A stretch of 64,000 nucleotides of DNA from Sporosarcina luteola (GCF_023715535.1 NZ_JAMBOI010000003.1:1-64000); one strand, 5' to 3'. Counted from the first letter of the stretch, positions 52,400-61,478 are shown. Notes: generated by a model from the letters alone, not told the origin. Made by a program: numbers and translations.

Positions 52400-52882
52400 G
52401 TGCCAGCCCAGTTATTACTGAATCTGTTCATCGCTTTTTTATGGATGACATTGATGGATGAAGATGAATTGAAATTTACGACGTTCTTTGCCGGTTTCCT
52501 CGTTGGAATCGGAATCATCTTTTTCATGCACCGTTTTTTCGGCACACAATTCTATTTACGCCGGTTATTTTATTCAATTAAATTGCTTTTCATTTTCATC
52601 TCGGAATTGACGCAGTCGAGCATCGTCGTATTGCGGCAGATTTTAAGCCCGACTTTGAAAATTAAACCGGGCATCTTTAAATATGAAACTGTTTTGAAGA
52701 GTGATGTGGAAGTGACGATGCTGTCGCTTCTCCTCACCTTGACACCGGGGTCTGTCGTCATGGAAGTATCGCCTGAAGGCAATATGCTTTATATCCACGC
52801 GATGGACGTCGAGCAATCCAGAGATGGTTTGATCAAACAACTGAAAAACTTTGAAAAAGCGATTATGGAGGTGACACGATGA
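52400..52882 (+). CDS. mrpE: Na+/H+ antiporter subunit MrpE
   Basis: A 160-aa subunit with two or three N-terminal membrane segments and a cytoplasmic domain (LKIKPGIFKYETVLKSDVEVTMLSLLLTLTPGSVVMEV). The GTG start has GAGGTGAAGG upstream. It overlaps mrpF by 4 nt. Confidence 0.95.
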   Translation: MPAQLLLNLFIAFLWMTLMDEDELKFTTFFAGFLVGIGIIFFMHRFFGTQFYLRRLFYSIKLLFIFISELTQSSIVVLRQILSPTLKIKPGIFKYETVLKSDVEVTMLSLLLTLTPGSVVMEVSPEGNMLYIHAMDVEQSRDGLIKQLKNFEKAIMEVTR

Positions 52883-53163
52883 TTGAAACGATGATGACGA
52901 TATCACTCGTTCTTTTTTCCATCACCATCTCCATTGCCGTCCTCCGAATCATCCTCGGCCCATCCATGCCGGACCGGGTCATTGCACTTGATATGGTCGG
53001 GGTCAATTTGATAGCGATGATCGCTGTTGTTTCAATCATGTTGAAGACAAAGGCCTTCTTGGAGGTCATTTTGATTTTAGGGATTCTTTCATTCATCGGA
53101 ACGATCGCCTTTTCGAAATCTATTGAAAGGGGTGTCATCGTTGAGCGTAAACGAGATCGGTGA
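52879..53163 (+). CDS. mrpF: Na+/H+ antiporter subunit MrpF
   Basis: A 94-aa subunit with three membrane segments and the MrpF signature RIILGPSMPDRVIALDMVGVNL. It overlaps the end of mrpE and the start of mrpG. Confidence 0.95.
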   Translation: MIETMMTISLVLFSITISIAVLRIILGPSMPDRVIALDMVGVNLIAMIAVVSIMLKTKAFLEVILILGILSFIGTIAFSKSIERGVIVERKRDR

Positions 53164-53527
53164 ATTCATAGGGGCTGTGCTAATTTTAACCGGCGGGATT
53201 GCGAGTGTCATTAGTGCTTTCGGGCTTATCCGATTGCCGGATATCTATACGAGATCACACGCTGCTACGAAGAGCTCTACCCTGGCAGTATTGCTGACGC
53301 TGTCTGGTACTTTTCTATATTTCTTGTTCCGTGAGCAGTTTGTCAGCGTGCGTGTGCTTCTCGGTATCGTTTTTGTGTTTCTCACAGCGCCAGTGGCAGG
53401 TCATCTGATTGTCCGTGCTGCGTACCGCTCGAAGGTGAAGCTCGCGGATATATCGACGGAAGATGAGTTGTATGAGGTTTTATATAAAGATGAAAGCAAA
53501 AATGACGGTTCTAGCGAAAAAAGCTAG
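53141..53527 (+). CDS. mrpG: Na+/H+ antiporter subunit MrpG
   Basis: A 128-aa subunit with three membrane segments and the MrpG signature FGLIRLPDIYTRSHAATKSSTLAV. The TTG at 53141 has AAGGGG 8 nt upstream and overlaps mrpF by 23 nt. The last codons and stop lie inside the terminator hairpin. This completes mrpABCDEFG in standard order, a single operon for sodium/proton exchange at high pH or salt. Confidence 0.95.
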   Translation: MSVNEIGEFIGAVLILTGGIASVISAFGLIRLPDIYTRSHAATKSSTLAVLLTLSGTFLYFLFREQFVSVRVLLGIVFVFLTAPVAGHLIVRAAYRSKVKLADISTEDELYEVLYKDESKNDGSSEKS

Positions 53528-53542
53528 AACCGTCGTTTTTTT
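53504..53542 (+). terminator. Terminator of the mrp operon, overlapping mrpG
   Basis: A perfect 12-bp stem (GACGGTTCTAGC / GCTAGAACCGTC, 7-nt loop) followed by G and seven T. The 5' arm and loop encode the last residues of MrpG. Confidence 0.93.
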
Positions 53543-53557
53543 ATGCCGAGTAACAAA

Positions 53558-53682
53558 GTTGATTTTCACTTCAGGCGGACGCTTTCCGCGGGCACGGCTT
53601 CAATCTCCTCGTCACTGCGTTCCTGCGGGGCTTTCAGCTCGCGCTGTTCCCGCTGGAGTCACCGCCTTCCGCTTCAATCAAC
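53558..53682. repeat. Dispersed intergenic repeat, about 125 bp
   Basis: The stretch starts GTTGATT and ends AATCAAC, an inverted pair, and holds GGCGGACGCTTTCCGCGGGC and CCGCTGGAGTCACCGCCTTC. I recognise it as a repeat that is common between genes of Bacillaceae and Planococcaceae, with no coding content. It lies between the mrp terminator and the 3' end of the FrnE gene. Confidence 0.75.
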
Positions 53683-53773
53683 GGGAATTTCTTAAAGCAA
53701 TATAGGAAATAATATTTATTAAAATCGGAATTGTCATCCTTGCAGACACCTTTGTCCTCTGTACCTAGCACTT

Positions 53774-54424
53774 TTAATTGGGTTGAATGCCTTCTTCGTC
53801 TGCAACTTTTTTCAATGCTTCCGCGAAGGCTTCGACTGGCTGTGCTCCCGAAATGGCATACTTTCGGTTGATGACAAAGAATGGAACGCCTTTTACTCCG
53901 ATTTGCCCTGCCTCTTCGATATCTCTGTTCACGTCATCTGCAAATTCATCGGATTGAAGGATCTGCTCTGCGCGTTCTTTCGGAATTCCCGCCTCTTCGG
54001 CAATGGCGAGCAAAGTAGCTTCGTTGTCGACTGCTTCCCCTTTCACGAAGTGGCCTTGCAGCAGGCGCTCCGATACCGCATCCCCCTTGCCTTCCGTTTC
54101 GGCAAGTTTGGCGAGTCGATGGGCGTTGAGTGTGTTCGCCCCCTTCATGCTTTCGACGTCAAAGTCGAGTCCGACAGTTTTTGCCTGCGCTGCAACATTC
54201 TCCAACATGTTTTTTGCTTCATCCAAGCTGATGCCATATTTCTTCGACAAGTCTTCCGGCACCGGACTTCCCGCGCCTACAGGTGTGTTCGGATCCAATT
54301 GGTACGCTTTGAACACGACCTCGGCCTTGCCTTCTAAGTCCGTCGCTCTCAATGCTTCCTCCAATCTCCTTTTTCCAATGTAACAAAATGGGCATACATA
54401 GTCTGACCAGATTTCTATTTTCAT
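53774..54424 (-). CDS. DsbA-family oxidoreductase, FrnE-like
   Basis: A 216-aa cytoplasmic thioredoxin-fold protein with the CPFC active site at the end of strand one (SDYVCPFCYIGKRRLEEAL) and the cis-proline loop GVKGVPFFVINRKYAISGAQP. This is the FrnE/2-hydroxychromene-2-carboxylate isomerase-like group, linked to disulfide metabolism. AAAGGTGG precedes the ATG. It is divergent from the Rieske oxidoreductase gene. Confidence 0.9.
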   Translation of the reverse strand: MKIEIWSDYVCPFCYIGKRRLEEALRATDLEGKAEVVFKAYQLDPNTPVGAGSPVPEDLSKKYGISLDEAKNMLENVAAQAKTVGLDFDVESMKGANTLNAHRLAKLAETEGKGDAVSERLLQGHFVKGEAVDNEATLLAIAEEAGIPKERAEQILQSDEFADDVNRDIEEAGQIGVKGVPFFVINRKYAISGAQPVEAFAEALKKVADEEGIQPN

Positions 54425-54528
54425 AAATTACGACCACCTTTCTTCTTTCATTTTAGATTCCAATCAAAATGGCAACAATGAATATGCCTGCTGCTATCGT
54501 TATCGAAGATCAATTGGAGGGCTATATC

Positions 54529-55905
54529 ATGTACAACTCACTATGGTTAAAGACAGCTTACCCGCGGGATTCCTACCCCGCTTTGGATAAAGACCTATCA
54601 TGCGATGTTTGCATTATTGGCGGAGGGTTGAGCGGAATCGCAAACGCCTACTTTCTAGCGAAAGAAGGAAAAGACGTCATCCTGCTGGAGAAAGACGAAA
54701 TCCTGTGCGGGGCTACAGGCAATTCGACTGGAAAATTGACCGTGCAGCATGACGTCGTCTATGCAGACCTGATCAAGCAGTTCGGACGCGAAAATGCAAA
54801 GATTTATTATGAGGTGAACCGGCAAGCTGTGCTGTTCGGGCGTTCATTCGCGGAATGGGATGAACTTCGCAACGCGGATTCCATCCTTTTTGCACAGTCC
54901 AAATACGGGACCGAACGGCTTCAAGATGAAAAAAAGGCTTATGACGACATCGGAATCGTGGGGGAACTTAGCAGGAACAGCGAGCTTCCTTTGAAAACCG
55001 AGTTGATGTTGACAGTGAAAGACGAAACACAGATCCATCCAGTGCGCTTCGGGCAACATTTGGCGAAAATGGCTGTCAAAGCCGGCGCGCGCATTTTCGA
55101 GAAATCGGATGTGCGTCTCATGGATTTGAAAAAACGATTGCTTTACACAAATTCGGAAAATGAAATTCAATTCAATGAACTTGTTCTCTGTACCCATTAC
55201 CCGATAGAGGCGCTGAGGGGATTACAGATCCTGAAATTGATCGTCGGCCGTTCCTATATCGTTTCCGCCCCAGCGAATATGCCGTTGACAGGGCAATATA
55301 TTTCGGTCGACAATCCGAAGCGTTCGGTACGGACAGCTCATATCGATGGAAAAACACATTTCCTTTTATCCGGCGAAGGGCATCAGGCTGGGATGGAAAA
55401 AGAGACGCAAGTGCATTATGAAACATTGTCCTCCGAATTAAGGGATGTCTATCAGCTTGACGCGATGAAATACGGCTGGTCTGCACAGGATCCGCAGACG
55501 CCTGATCTCATTCCATATGCAGGCTGCATTTCTAGCAGTCTGCCGTATGTTCATTTAAATACGGGGTTCAGGAAATGGGGGCTCTCCAATTCGCTTGCCA
55601 GCGCGCGGATCATCAGCGACCAGATCGTCGGCCGCCAGAACAGGGCCGCTTCGCTCTATGCCCCCGACCGCACCGGCTTCGGCTCGTTCCTCGTCCAAGC
55701 TTTGAAGAATACGGGGCTCGTGCTGAAGGAATTCACCGGCGGGCATATTTCAAGGACCAACTCCCCTATGTGCACACATATGGGGTGCAGGACGAGATGG
55801 AATGAAGCCGACCAGACGTGGGATTGTCCATGCCATGGATCCCGTTTCCGGAGGGATGGCTCCGTCCTCGAAGGCCCTGCAACGAAGCCATTGGATTTGG
55901 GATGA
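54529..55905 (+). CDS. FAD oxidoreductase with C-terminal Rieske domain (YhfW-like)
   Basis: A 458-aa two-domain redox protein. The N-terminal DAO-type FAD domain has VCIIGGGLSGIANAYFLAKEG, LLEKDEILCGATGNSTGKLT and GFRKWGLSNSLASA. The last 70 residues are a Rieske [2Fe-2S] domain with CTHMGC and CPCHGS. B. subtilis YhfW has this layout; the substrate is unknown. The ATG at 54529 has GGAGGG 7 nt upstream. A 21-bp-period array starts 45 bp after its stop. Confidence 0.9.
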   Translation: MYNSLWLKTAYPRDSYPALDKDLSCDVCIIGGGLSGIANAYFLAKEGKDVILLEKDEILCGATGNSTGKLTVQHDVVYADLIKQFGRENAKIYYEVNRQAVLFGRSFAEWDELRNADSILFAQSKYGTERLQDEKKAYDDIGIVGELSRNSELPLKTELMLTVKDETQIHPVRFGQHLAKMAVKAGARIFEKSDVRLMDLKKRLLYTNSENEIQFNELVLCTHYPIEALRGLQILKLIVGRSYIVSAPANMPLTGQYISVDNPKRSVRTAHIDGKTHFLLSGEGHQAGMEKETQVHYETLSSELRDVYQLDAMKYGWSAQDPQTPDLIPYAGCISSSLPYVHLNTGFRKWGLSNSLASARIISDQIVGRQNRAASLYAPDRTGFGSFLVQALKNTGLVLKEFTGGHISRTNSPMCTHMGCRTRWNEADQTWDCPCHGSRFRRDGSVLEGPATKPLDLG

Positions 55906-55950
55906 TTGTGTTACTCAAATTTCATCGCTATTTTGATGTGTCAAAGGTCC

Positions 55951-56050
55951 CGAAATGACGATAACTCTTGAAAAGTGACCGATAACTACCGGGAAATGAA
56001 CGATAACCTCCAGGAAATGATCGATATCCTTCGGGAAATGAACGATAAGT
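55951..56050 (+). repeat. 21-bp-period GAAATGAACGATAAC array, five units
   Basis: CGATA begins at 55959, 55980, 56001, 56022 and 56043, an exact 21-bp step. The word is roughly GGGAAATGAACGATAAC, with 4-6 variable bases between. Because 21 is divisible by three, one frame stays open and would encode a heptad pattern (YREMNDN LQEMIDI), but it has no ribosome site. The other two frames have a stop in most units. Confidence 0.88.
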
Positions 56051-56066
56051 TGACATCAATCAAATC

Positions 56067-56101
56067 AAAAAAGGTTGTGCCTCTAAAAAGAGCACAACCT
56101 T
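56067..56101 (-). terminator. Terminator beyond ppaC
   Basis: A perfect 10-bp stem (AAGGTTGTGC / GCACAACCTT, 11-nt loop) followed by six U on the minus strand. It is 129 bp past the ppaC stop, with a dispersed repeat in between. Confidence 0.8.
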
Positions 56102-56113
56102 CATTATTTCATC

Positions 56114-56226
56114 CAGCTCCGGGCGCTAGCCGCTCGGGTCATAAGCCAGCCCTGCTGCACGGCAAAGAGCGCCGTTTCGCATGTCTGGCTTATGCCTGTC
56201 GCGCCTGAGCGAGCGCCCTCCGCTTT
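56114..56226. repeat. Structured dispersed repeat, about 113 bp
   Basis: Nested inverted repeats give a cruciform-like fold: GGGCGCT (56121-56127) pairs with AGCGCCC (56212-56218), and CATAAGCCAG (56140-56149) pairs with CTGGCTTATG (56185-56194). I have seen similar sequences between genes of many Bacillaceae. A related fragment is at 22401-22420. Confidence 0.7.
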
Positions 56227-56229
56227 TGA

Positions 56230-57156
56230 TTATTTCAATGCTTCTGTTAAAACAGGTACAATTTGCTTCTTCCTGGAGACGACACCTTTGAAGGTAGCTG
56301 TATTGTTCGTCAAAGCGACGTTGAATGCGGCACAAGCGCGTTCAGCAGACTTGCCGAGCGCAATGACGGTCGAATCGTTGTTCAGGATGTCCGTTACAAC
56401 GAACAGGAACAGATCCAACCCTTTTTCCTCGATAATGCTGTTTAAGAGAACTTCCACTTCAGCTTGGCGGCTCATGACATCATCGACTTCAATCGCGTTC
56501 ACTTGGGCGATTTCGATTTTCGCATCCCCAATCGTGAATTCCTTTGCATCAAGCGACACAAGTTCTTCAAGCGATTTTCCGCTCAAATCCGCGCCCGCCT
56601 TCAGCATTTCAAGACCATATACTTGGGCATCCACATCTGCAATCGCAGCCAATTCCTCAGCCGCTGCTCGGTCCTCTTCCGTGAATGTAGGCGATTTGAA
56701 CAGCAGTGAATCCGAAATGATCGCGGAGAGCATGAGTCCCGCAATATCCTTTGGAATGTCGACGCCATTTTCCTTATAAAGCTTTTTCAATATTGTCGCC
56801 GTACAACCGACCGGTTCAGCGCGGTAATAGAGCGGGTCTGACGTCTGGAAATTGGCGATCCGGTGATGATCGACGACTTCGATGACTTGCACTTCATCCA
56901 GATCATCGACGCTTTGCTGCTTTTCATTATGGTCGACAAGGATGACTTGCTGTGCTTCCGGTGCCGCTTTTTCAATCAATCGCGGAGCTTCAAATCCGAA
57001 TTGGCCAAGCGCGTAAGCAGTTTCACCTGAAATGGAACCTAGGCGCACTGCTTCCGTATCCATTCCAAGCTGTTGTTTCAAATAAGCATAGCTGATCGCC
57101 GACGTAATTGAATCGGTGTCAGGGTTTTTATGTCCAAATACTAATACTTTTGCCAT
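56230..57156 (-). CDS. ppaC: Manganese-dependent inorganic pyrophosphatase
   Basis: A 308-aa family II pyrophosphatase. The DHH-type metal ligands lie in [16 protein letters not shown] and VVDHHRI; the C-terminal SRKKQ motif binds pyrophosphate. It hydrolyses PPi to phosphate in the cytoplasm. GGAGG lies 6 nt before the ATG. The length and motifs are standard. Confidence 0.97.
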   Translation of the reverse strand: MAKVLVFGHKNPDTDSITSAISYAYLKQQLGMDTEAVRLGSISGETAYALGQFGFEAPRLIEKAAPEAQQVILVDHNEKQQSVDDLDEVQVIEVVDHHRIANFQTSDPLYYRAEPVGCTATILKKLYKENGVDIPKDIAGLMLSAIISDSLLFKSPTFTEEDRAAAEELAAIADVDAQVYGLEMLKAGADLSGKSLEELVSLDAKEFTIGDAKIEIAQVNAIEVDDVMSRQAEVEVLLNSIIEEKGLDLFLFVVTDILNNDSTVIALGKSAERACAAFNVALTNNTATFKGVVSRKKQIVPVLTEALK

Positions 57157-57192
57157 CGTAATCCTCCTACAGATCTATTCCTATTTATTCTA

Positions 57193-57636
57193 TCATAAAG
57201 GTTTGCTGAACAAAATTGCTGCTAGCTCATCTTGATTTACTAAAAAATCTGCAATCGTATACTTGTCCAAAACTGCCAAATATGCGATTAGCGCTTCATG
57301 CAAAGCACCTTTCAATCTGCAGACGGACGAAAGGATACAATGATTGCCATCCTCCCGGAAACATTCGACTAGATAAAAATCGTCTTCCGTCTTTCGGACA
57401 AGATCTCCAACATTTATATCCTCAGGCTTCACGTTTAGGCGGATTCCACCGCCCCGGCCGCGCACAGTTTCCACAAGACCCATCTTTCCTAATTCATGAA
57501 CTACCTTTGTCAGATGGTTTCTGGAAATTTGGTAACGATCCGAGATCTCTTGGATCGTCGAAAGCTCTCCGACTTCCTTTGAGCCTACATACATTAACAC
57601 CCGCAAAGAGTAATCCGTATATAACGTCAACCGCAT
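57193..57636 (-). CDS. nsrR: Nitric-oxide-sensing Rrf2 repressor NsrR
   Basis: A 147-aa Rrf2-family regulator. The winged helix (STIQEISDRYQISRNHLTKVVHELGKMGLVETVRGRGGGIRL) is followed by three cysteines for an Fe-S cluster (LVECFREDGNHCILSSVCRL). NsrR represses hmp until nitric oxide destroys its cluster. The ATG at 57636 follows GGTGA. It is divergent from hmp, with a matching operator between them. TATAAT near 57660 may be its -10 box. Confidence 0.93.
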   Translation of the reverse strand: MRLTLYTDYSLRVLMYVGSKEVGELSTIQEISDRYQISRNHLTKVVHELGKMGLVETVRGRGGGIRLNVKPEDINVGDLVRKTEDDFYLVECFREDGNHCILSSVCRLKGALHEALIAYLAVLDKYTIADFLVNQDELAAILFSKPL

Positions 57637-57718
57637 AGTTTCACCGCCAATCACCATCCCATTATAACGATTATGTCGGTATCGTGAAAGAAATGTGTCT
57701 AAAAATTTACAACACCCT

Positions 57719-57743
57719 AAAGATGTATTTCAAATATATCTTT
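57719..57743. promoter_or_regulatory. NsrR operator upstream of hmp
   Basis: A 25-bp near-perfect palindrome: left arm AAAGATGTATTT, one C, right arm AAATATATCTTT (11 of 12 pairs). It fits the ATRTATTT-type NsrR box. TATAGT at 57760-57765 is the likely hmp -10 box, which places the operator over the -35 region. Confidence 0.9.
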
Positions 57744-57798
57744 AGCGAAAATAATCGTTTATAGTAAAAGTAACAAAACAAGAAAGGTTGTGCTCTTC

Positions 57799-58983
57799 AT
57801 GTTATCCCAACAAACAATTGATATCGTAAAATCTACAGTTCCCGTTCTTGAGCAACACGGCAAAACAATTACAACAGTCTTCTATAAAAACATGTTCGCA
57901 GCTCATCCAGAGCTATTAAATATTTTCAACCATGCAAACCAATCACAGGGCCGTCAGCAAACAGCACTTGCCAATGTCGTTTATGCGGCAGCAGCAAACA
58001 TCGACAATCTTGGCGCGATCATCCCTGTAGTCATCCAAATCGCTCATAAACACCGTTCATTAGGAATTGAAGCAGAACATTACCCAATCGTAGGTTATCA
58101 TCTCCTTGGCGCGATCAAAGAAGTGCTCGGAGACGCAGCTACTCCCGAAATCATCGGCGCTTGGGGAGAAGCATACGGAGTTATTGCTGACGCATTCATC
58201 GGCATCGAGAAAGAAATGTACGATGAAACAGAAGTAGCAACAGGATGGAGAACATTCAAGGATTTCGTCATCGCTAATAAAGTTCAAGAGAGCGACGTCA
58301 TCACTTCCTTCTATTTGAAACCGGCAGACGGTAAACAACTGCCTTCGTACAAGCCTGGCCAATACATTACAGTTCGTTTCCGCATCCCTGGGGACGAATA
58401 CACATTGAACCGTCAATACAGCTTGTCACAATCACCTGGAAACGAAATGTTCCGTATTTCAGTGAAACGCGAAGACGAATGTGTAACGCACGGAAAAGTT
58501 TCTACGTACCTTCACAGAAACATGAACATCGGCGATACAATCGAAGTGAGCGCACCAGCGGGAGACTTCTATTTGGATACAGAAAGCACTACTCCTGTCA
58601 CATTGATCAGCGGCGGTGTGGGCATCACACCGATGATGGCGATGTACGAAACGATTGCAACTGTTGCACCGGAACGGCAAGTCGCATTCCTTCATTCCTC
58701 ACGTACACGCAAGCACCAAGCGTTCGATGAAGTATTGCGCAACATGACAGAATCACTTCAAAATGCAAAATACGAAGCCCTTTATTCCGAAGAAGGCGAC
58801 GGGTTCATTACCCGCGAATTCTTGGCGAAGCATGTAATGGAAGGCAGCGACGTGTACGTCTGCGGACCAACACCTTTCATGCAAGCCGTCATCTCTGCAT
58901 TGCACACAAACGGAGTTGCTGAAGATAAAATCCACTTTGAATTCTTCGGTCCGAAAGAACAACTCGAATTACAAAACGCATAA
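57799..58983 (+). CDS. hmp: Flavohemoglobin (nitric oxide dioxygenase)
   Basis: A 394-aa protein. The N-terminal globin domain (about 1-137) has the proximal histidine in [11 protein letters not shown] and a distal [14 protein letters not shown] region. The FAD domain carries [10 protein letters not shown], and the NAD domain [13 protein letters not shown] and [10 protein letters not shown]. It converts NO to nitrate with O2 and NAD(P)H. The ATG at 57799 was chosen over an upstream GTG that overlaps the AAAGG site. Confidence 0.96.
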   Translation: MLSQQTIDIVKSTVPVLEQHGKTITTVFYKNMFAAHPELLNIFNHANQSQGRQQTALANVVYAAAANIDNLGAIIPVVIQIAHKHRSLGIEAEHYPIVGYHLLGAIKEVLGDAATPEIIGAWGEAYGVIADAFIGIEKEMYDETEVATGWRTFKDFVIANKVQESDVITSFYLKPADGKQLPSYKPGQYITVRFRIPGDEYTLNRQYSLSQSPGNEMFRISVKREDECVTHGKVSTYLHRNMNIGDTIEVSAPAGDFYLDTESTTPVTLISGGVGITPMMAMYETIATVAPERQVAFLHSSRTRKHQAFDEVLRNMTESLQNAKYEALYSEEGDGFITREFLAKHVMEGSDVYVCGPTPFMQAVISALHTNGVAEDKIHFEFFGPKEQLELQNA

Positions 58984-59023
58984 AAAATAGCGCGTTTCTC
59001 TCAAACGAGAGAAACGCGCTTTT
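58983..59023. terminator. Bidirectional terminator, hmp / YkvI gene
   Basis: A perfect 14-bp stem (AGCGCGTTTCTCTC / GAGAGAAACGCGCT, loop AAAC) with A and T tracts on both sides. Confidence 0.93.
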
Positions 59024-59027
59024 ACGA

Positions 59028-60083
59028 TTATTTACGCAGTATCGATGGAAGCCTGAATGACGCGACAACGAGCGCCCCTACGAGGAAAAGACCAGAGTAC
59101 CCGACAATCGGATAGAAATCGCCGACCAACTCCTTAAAGCCTCGGAAGCTCAGTGCAAATCCGACAACTAATGTAATCAAGACGAAAACCCTGAATTTAT
59201 CCGTATCAATCTTGACGAACCTTGCACCGAAAGCATAAAACATACTTACAGCCGTATTGAAAATCATTCCATAAAGAATGAACGCCATGAAAGTCCCTAG
59301 TATAGGGGAAATATCATTGATGATGGCAAGCATCGGCAGATCCGCATCCCCTACGACATCCACTTTGGAGAAAATGGCCAAATGGCTTAGGATAATTAGA
59401 ATTCCCAATCCTAACCCGCCAACCAAACCGCCAATTGCAGCGGATTTTTCATCCTTCTCGGCTCCGCCCATAACCAAGGCCATCGAAGCACCTACAGTAA
59501 TGTTGAAGGATACATAGTTAATCGCGGAAAAAAACCAGTTCGGCAACGGCGTCTCCAGAGCGATAGCGGTTTGATTCAAAGAGCTGAACGGCTGATCCAT
59601 CGTCGCCAAGGAATAGACTGAAATGATAACGACCGCCAAAATTAGAAATGGCGTAATACTCCCGATAACGGCAACAACTCTGTCGACATTCAGCAAAATC
59701 GTCAAATAGACAAGGAGCACCATTACGATCGTTCCTACGATGGGGTGCAATCCAAATTGTTGATTCAGATTGGATCCTGCCCCTGCCAACATGACGACGC
59801 CTGTACCGAATAACGTAAAAATAATGACGAAGTCGACAATTATTCCAACGTACCGTCCGCTGATCTTGTAGATGACATCCTTATGGGAAGTCGTTCGCAT
59901 CCGGCTTCCGATCCTCGTTAACACCATTCCCAAATAAGCAAAAAGAATTGTGGATATAACTGCTGCAACAATTCCCATGAATCCAAAACTCGTGAAGTAC
60001 AGCAGTATTTCCTGCCCTGAAGCAAAGCCGGCACCGACGATGATTCCGATGAAAGCACTTCCCATTTTCAATATCTTTTTCAT
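59028..60083 (-). CDS. YkvI-family membrane transporter
   Basis: A 351-aa protein with about ten membrane segments. It begins KKILKMGSAFIGIIVGAGFASGQEILLYF, the APC-type helix break seen in YkvI proteins, and contains NYVSFNITVGASMALVMGG. The substrate is not known. The ATG at 60083 has GAGGGGGA upstream; the open frame extends 16 codons further. Confidence 0.8.
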   Translation of the reverse strand: MKKILKMGSAFIGIIVGAGFASGQEILLYFTSFGFMGIVAAVISTILFAYLGMVLTRIGSRMRTTSHKDVIYKISGRYVGIIVDFVIIFTLFGTGVVMLAGAGSNLNQQFGLHPIVGTIVMVLLVYLTILLNVDRVVAVIGSITPFLILAVVIISVYSLATMDQPFSSLNQTAIALETPLPNWFFSAINYVSFNITVGASMALVMGGAEKDEKSAAIGGLVGGLGLGILIILSHLAIFSKVDVVGDADLPMLAIINDISPILGTFMAFILYGMIFNTAVSMFYAFGARFVKIDTDKFRVFVLITLVVGFALSFRGFKELVGDFYPIVGYSGLFLVGALVVASFRLPSILRK

Positions 60084-60240
60084 ACCATTTTCCCCCTCGA
60101 TATCCCCGTAAAAAAACCTTTCATAGGCCAAATAGTCCGAATTCTCAACACGAAGAAATTTGTATTGTTTTAATTTAACACGGTATTCATCTCAGTTCAA
60201 TAAAATATTTTTCTTTATTTTTATATTCCGTTATTTGACA

Positions 60241-60268
60241 AAAAAGAACCGTCCCAGTTAGGAACGGT
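60241..60268 (-). terminator. Terminator of the PfpI-like gene
   Basis: An 8-bp stem with one G-U pair (ACCGTTCC / GGGACGGT) followed by UCUUUUUU on the minus strand. Confidence 0.75.
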
Positions 60269-60282
60269 CCTGTTATCCATTA

Positions 60283-60798
60283 TTATTTTTGTAGTAATTT
60301 AGTCGATTCCCGGATGAATGCCGGCAAATCGTCCGGCGTCCGGCTTGTGACCAATTGATTCTGGCAAACGACGACTTCCTTATCCGCATAGTTCACGCCT
60401 GCATATTCCATATCGACTTTTATGGATTTGTAACCCGTCGCATCGCGGCCTTCCAACGTCTTTGCCGTAATCAGCAGCTGAGGTCCATGGCAGATGGCGA
60501 AAACCGGTTTCTTAGCGTCCATGAACGCTTTCGCAAATTGGACGAAGCGGTCATCCGCACGCAGCTGATCCGGTGAAAATCCACCTGGAATGAACAGAGC
60601 ATCGAAGTCTTCAGGCGAAGCATCGCCGATTCCGAGGTCGACTTTGACTGTTGACTCCCCTTGCTTGCCCTTCACTTCCTTGCCGGCTTCCTTCTCGATC
60701 GTCACGACTTCATGTCCAGCTTCCTCGAACGCCTTCGCCGGCTCCGTGTACTCCGAGTCTTCGAATAGATTCGTGATTACCGTAGCAATTTTAGCCAT
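60283..60798 (-). CDS. DJ-1/PfpI-family protein (YraA-like)
   Basis: A 171-aa class I glutamine-amidotransferase-like protein. The nucleophilic cysteine is in FAICHGPQLL, and LFIPGGFSPDQLR supplies the conserved acidic region. B. subtilis YraA and relatives are stress-linked chaperone, deglycase or protease candidates; the exact activity is disputed. AAGGA precedes the ATG. It is 62 bp downstream of the glycosylase gene. Confidence 0.9.
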   Translation of the reverse strand: MAKIATVITNLFEDSEYTEPAKAFEEAGHEVVTIEKEAGKEVKGKQGESTVKVDLGIGDASPEDFDALFIPGGFSPDQLRADDRFVQFAKAFMDAKKPVFAICHGPQLLITAKTLEGRDATGYKSIKVDMEYAGVNYADKEVVVCQNQLVTSRTPDDLPAFIRESTKLLQK

Positions 60799-60859
60799 TA
60801 TCTATCATCCTTTCTTGTTTCTACCCTTACTACTATTCCACACTGGAGGGCAGCTAAAC

Positions 60860-61453
60860 TTAAGGGCGATACTTTGAGACGTAAGGATTATCCTTTTCAA
60901 AGAATCTCCAAGGATAGTGGACGGCTTCACCGGAATTCCCGATCCCGACACGGGGACCCGTTTCAATCTCGACTGCTCCCGGCCCTTCGGCAATGAACAG
61001 CGGCTCATCCGCCCAATGATGTCCGTAATACTTCATCGAGACGCCGAGTGCTTTCGAAAGCTTGCCAGGGCCATTCGTCCAGTCCTTCATCTTCAAATGC
61101 GGACCGCGGTTGTCCTGCATCAGCTCAAGCCCATCAACCGGTTCCGCTGCACGGATGAGTACAGCATGCGGTGTTCCTATGGGGCCACTCACGACATTCA
61201 TCAACGTATGTGTGTGCATTTGATACGTATACACAAGCCCCGGCGCACCGAACATGATCTCCGTCCGTTTCGTCCGCCGGTTCCCGAAACTATGGGCGGC
61301 TCGATCCTCAGGTCCTTGATACGCTTCCGTCTCCACGATCCTTGCAGCAATCACGCCATCCGGATGCTCATGCACAATATATTGCCCGACAAGGTTCTGC
61401 GCCAGCTCCAGCACATGCGGTTCAAAAAATGATTTATCAATCGGCTTGTACAT
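60860..61453 (-). CDS. 3-methyladenine DNA glycosylase (AAG/Mpg type)
   Basis: A 197-aa base-excision repair enzyme of the eukaryote-like AAG family. Typical parts are RIVETEAYQGPEDRAAHSFGNRRTKRTEIMFG, with the catalytic glutamate, GLVYTYQMH, and NGPGKLSKALGV. It removes alkylated purines. The ATG at 61453 has GAGGAGG 6 nt upstream. It starts 25 bp after the stop of a 70-aa gene. Confidence 0.93.
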   Translation of the reverse strand: MYKPIDKSFFEPHVLELAQNLVGQYIVHEHPDGVIAARIVETEAYQGPEDRAAHSFGNRRTKRTEIMFGAPGLVYTYQMHTHTLMNVVSGPIGTPHAVLIRAAEPVDGLELMQDNRGPHLKMKDWTNGPGKLSKALGVSMKYYGHHWADEPLFIAEGPGAVEIETGPRVGIGNSGEAVHYPWRFFEKDNPYVSKYRP

Positions 61454-61478
61454 CCGAATCCTCCTCACGTTCATTATT

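Noticed and set aside
55975-56208. 77-aa ORF with heptad repeats after the Rieske gene
   Set aside because: Its GTG has no ribosome site, it follows an in-frame stop by one codon, and it runs on through a terminator and a dispersed repeat. Kept only as an observation on the array.
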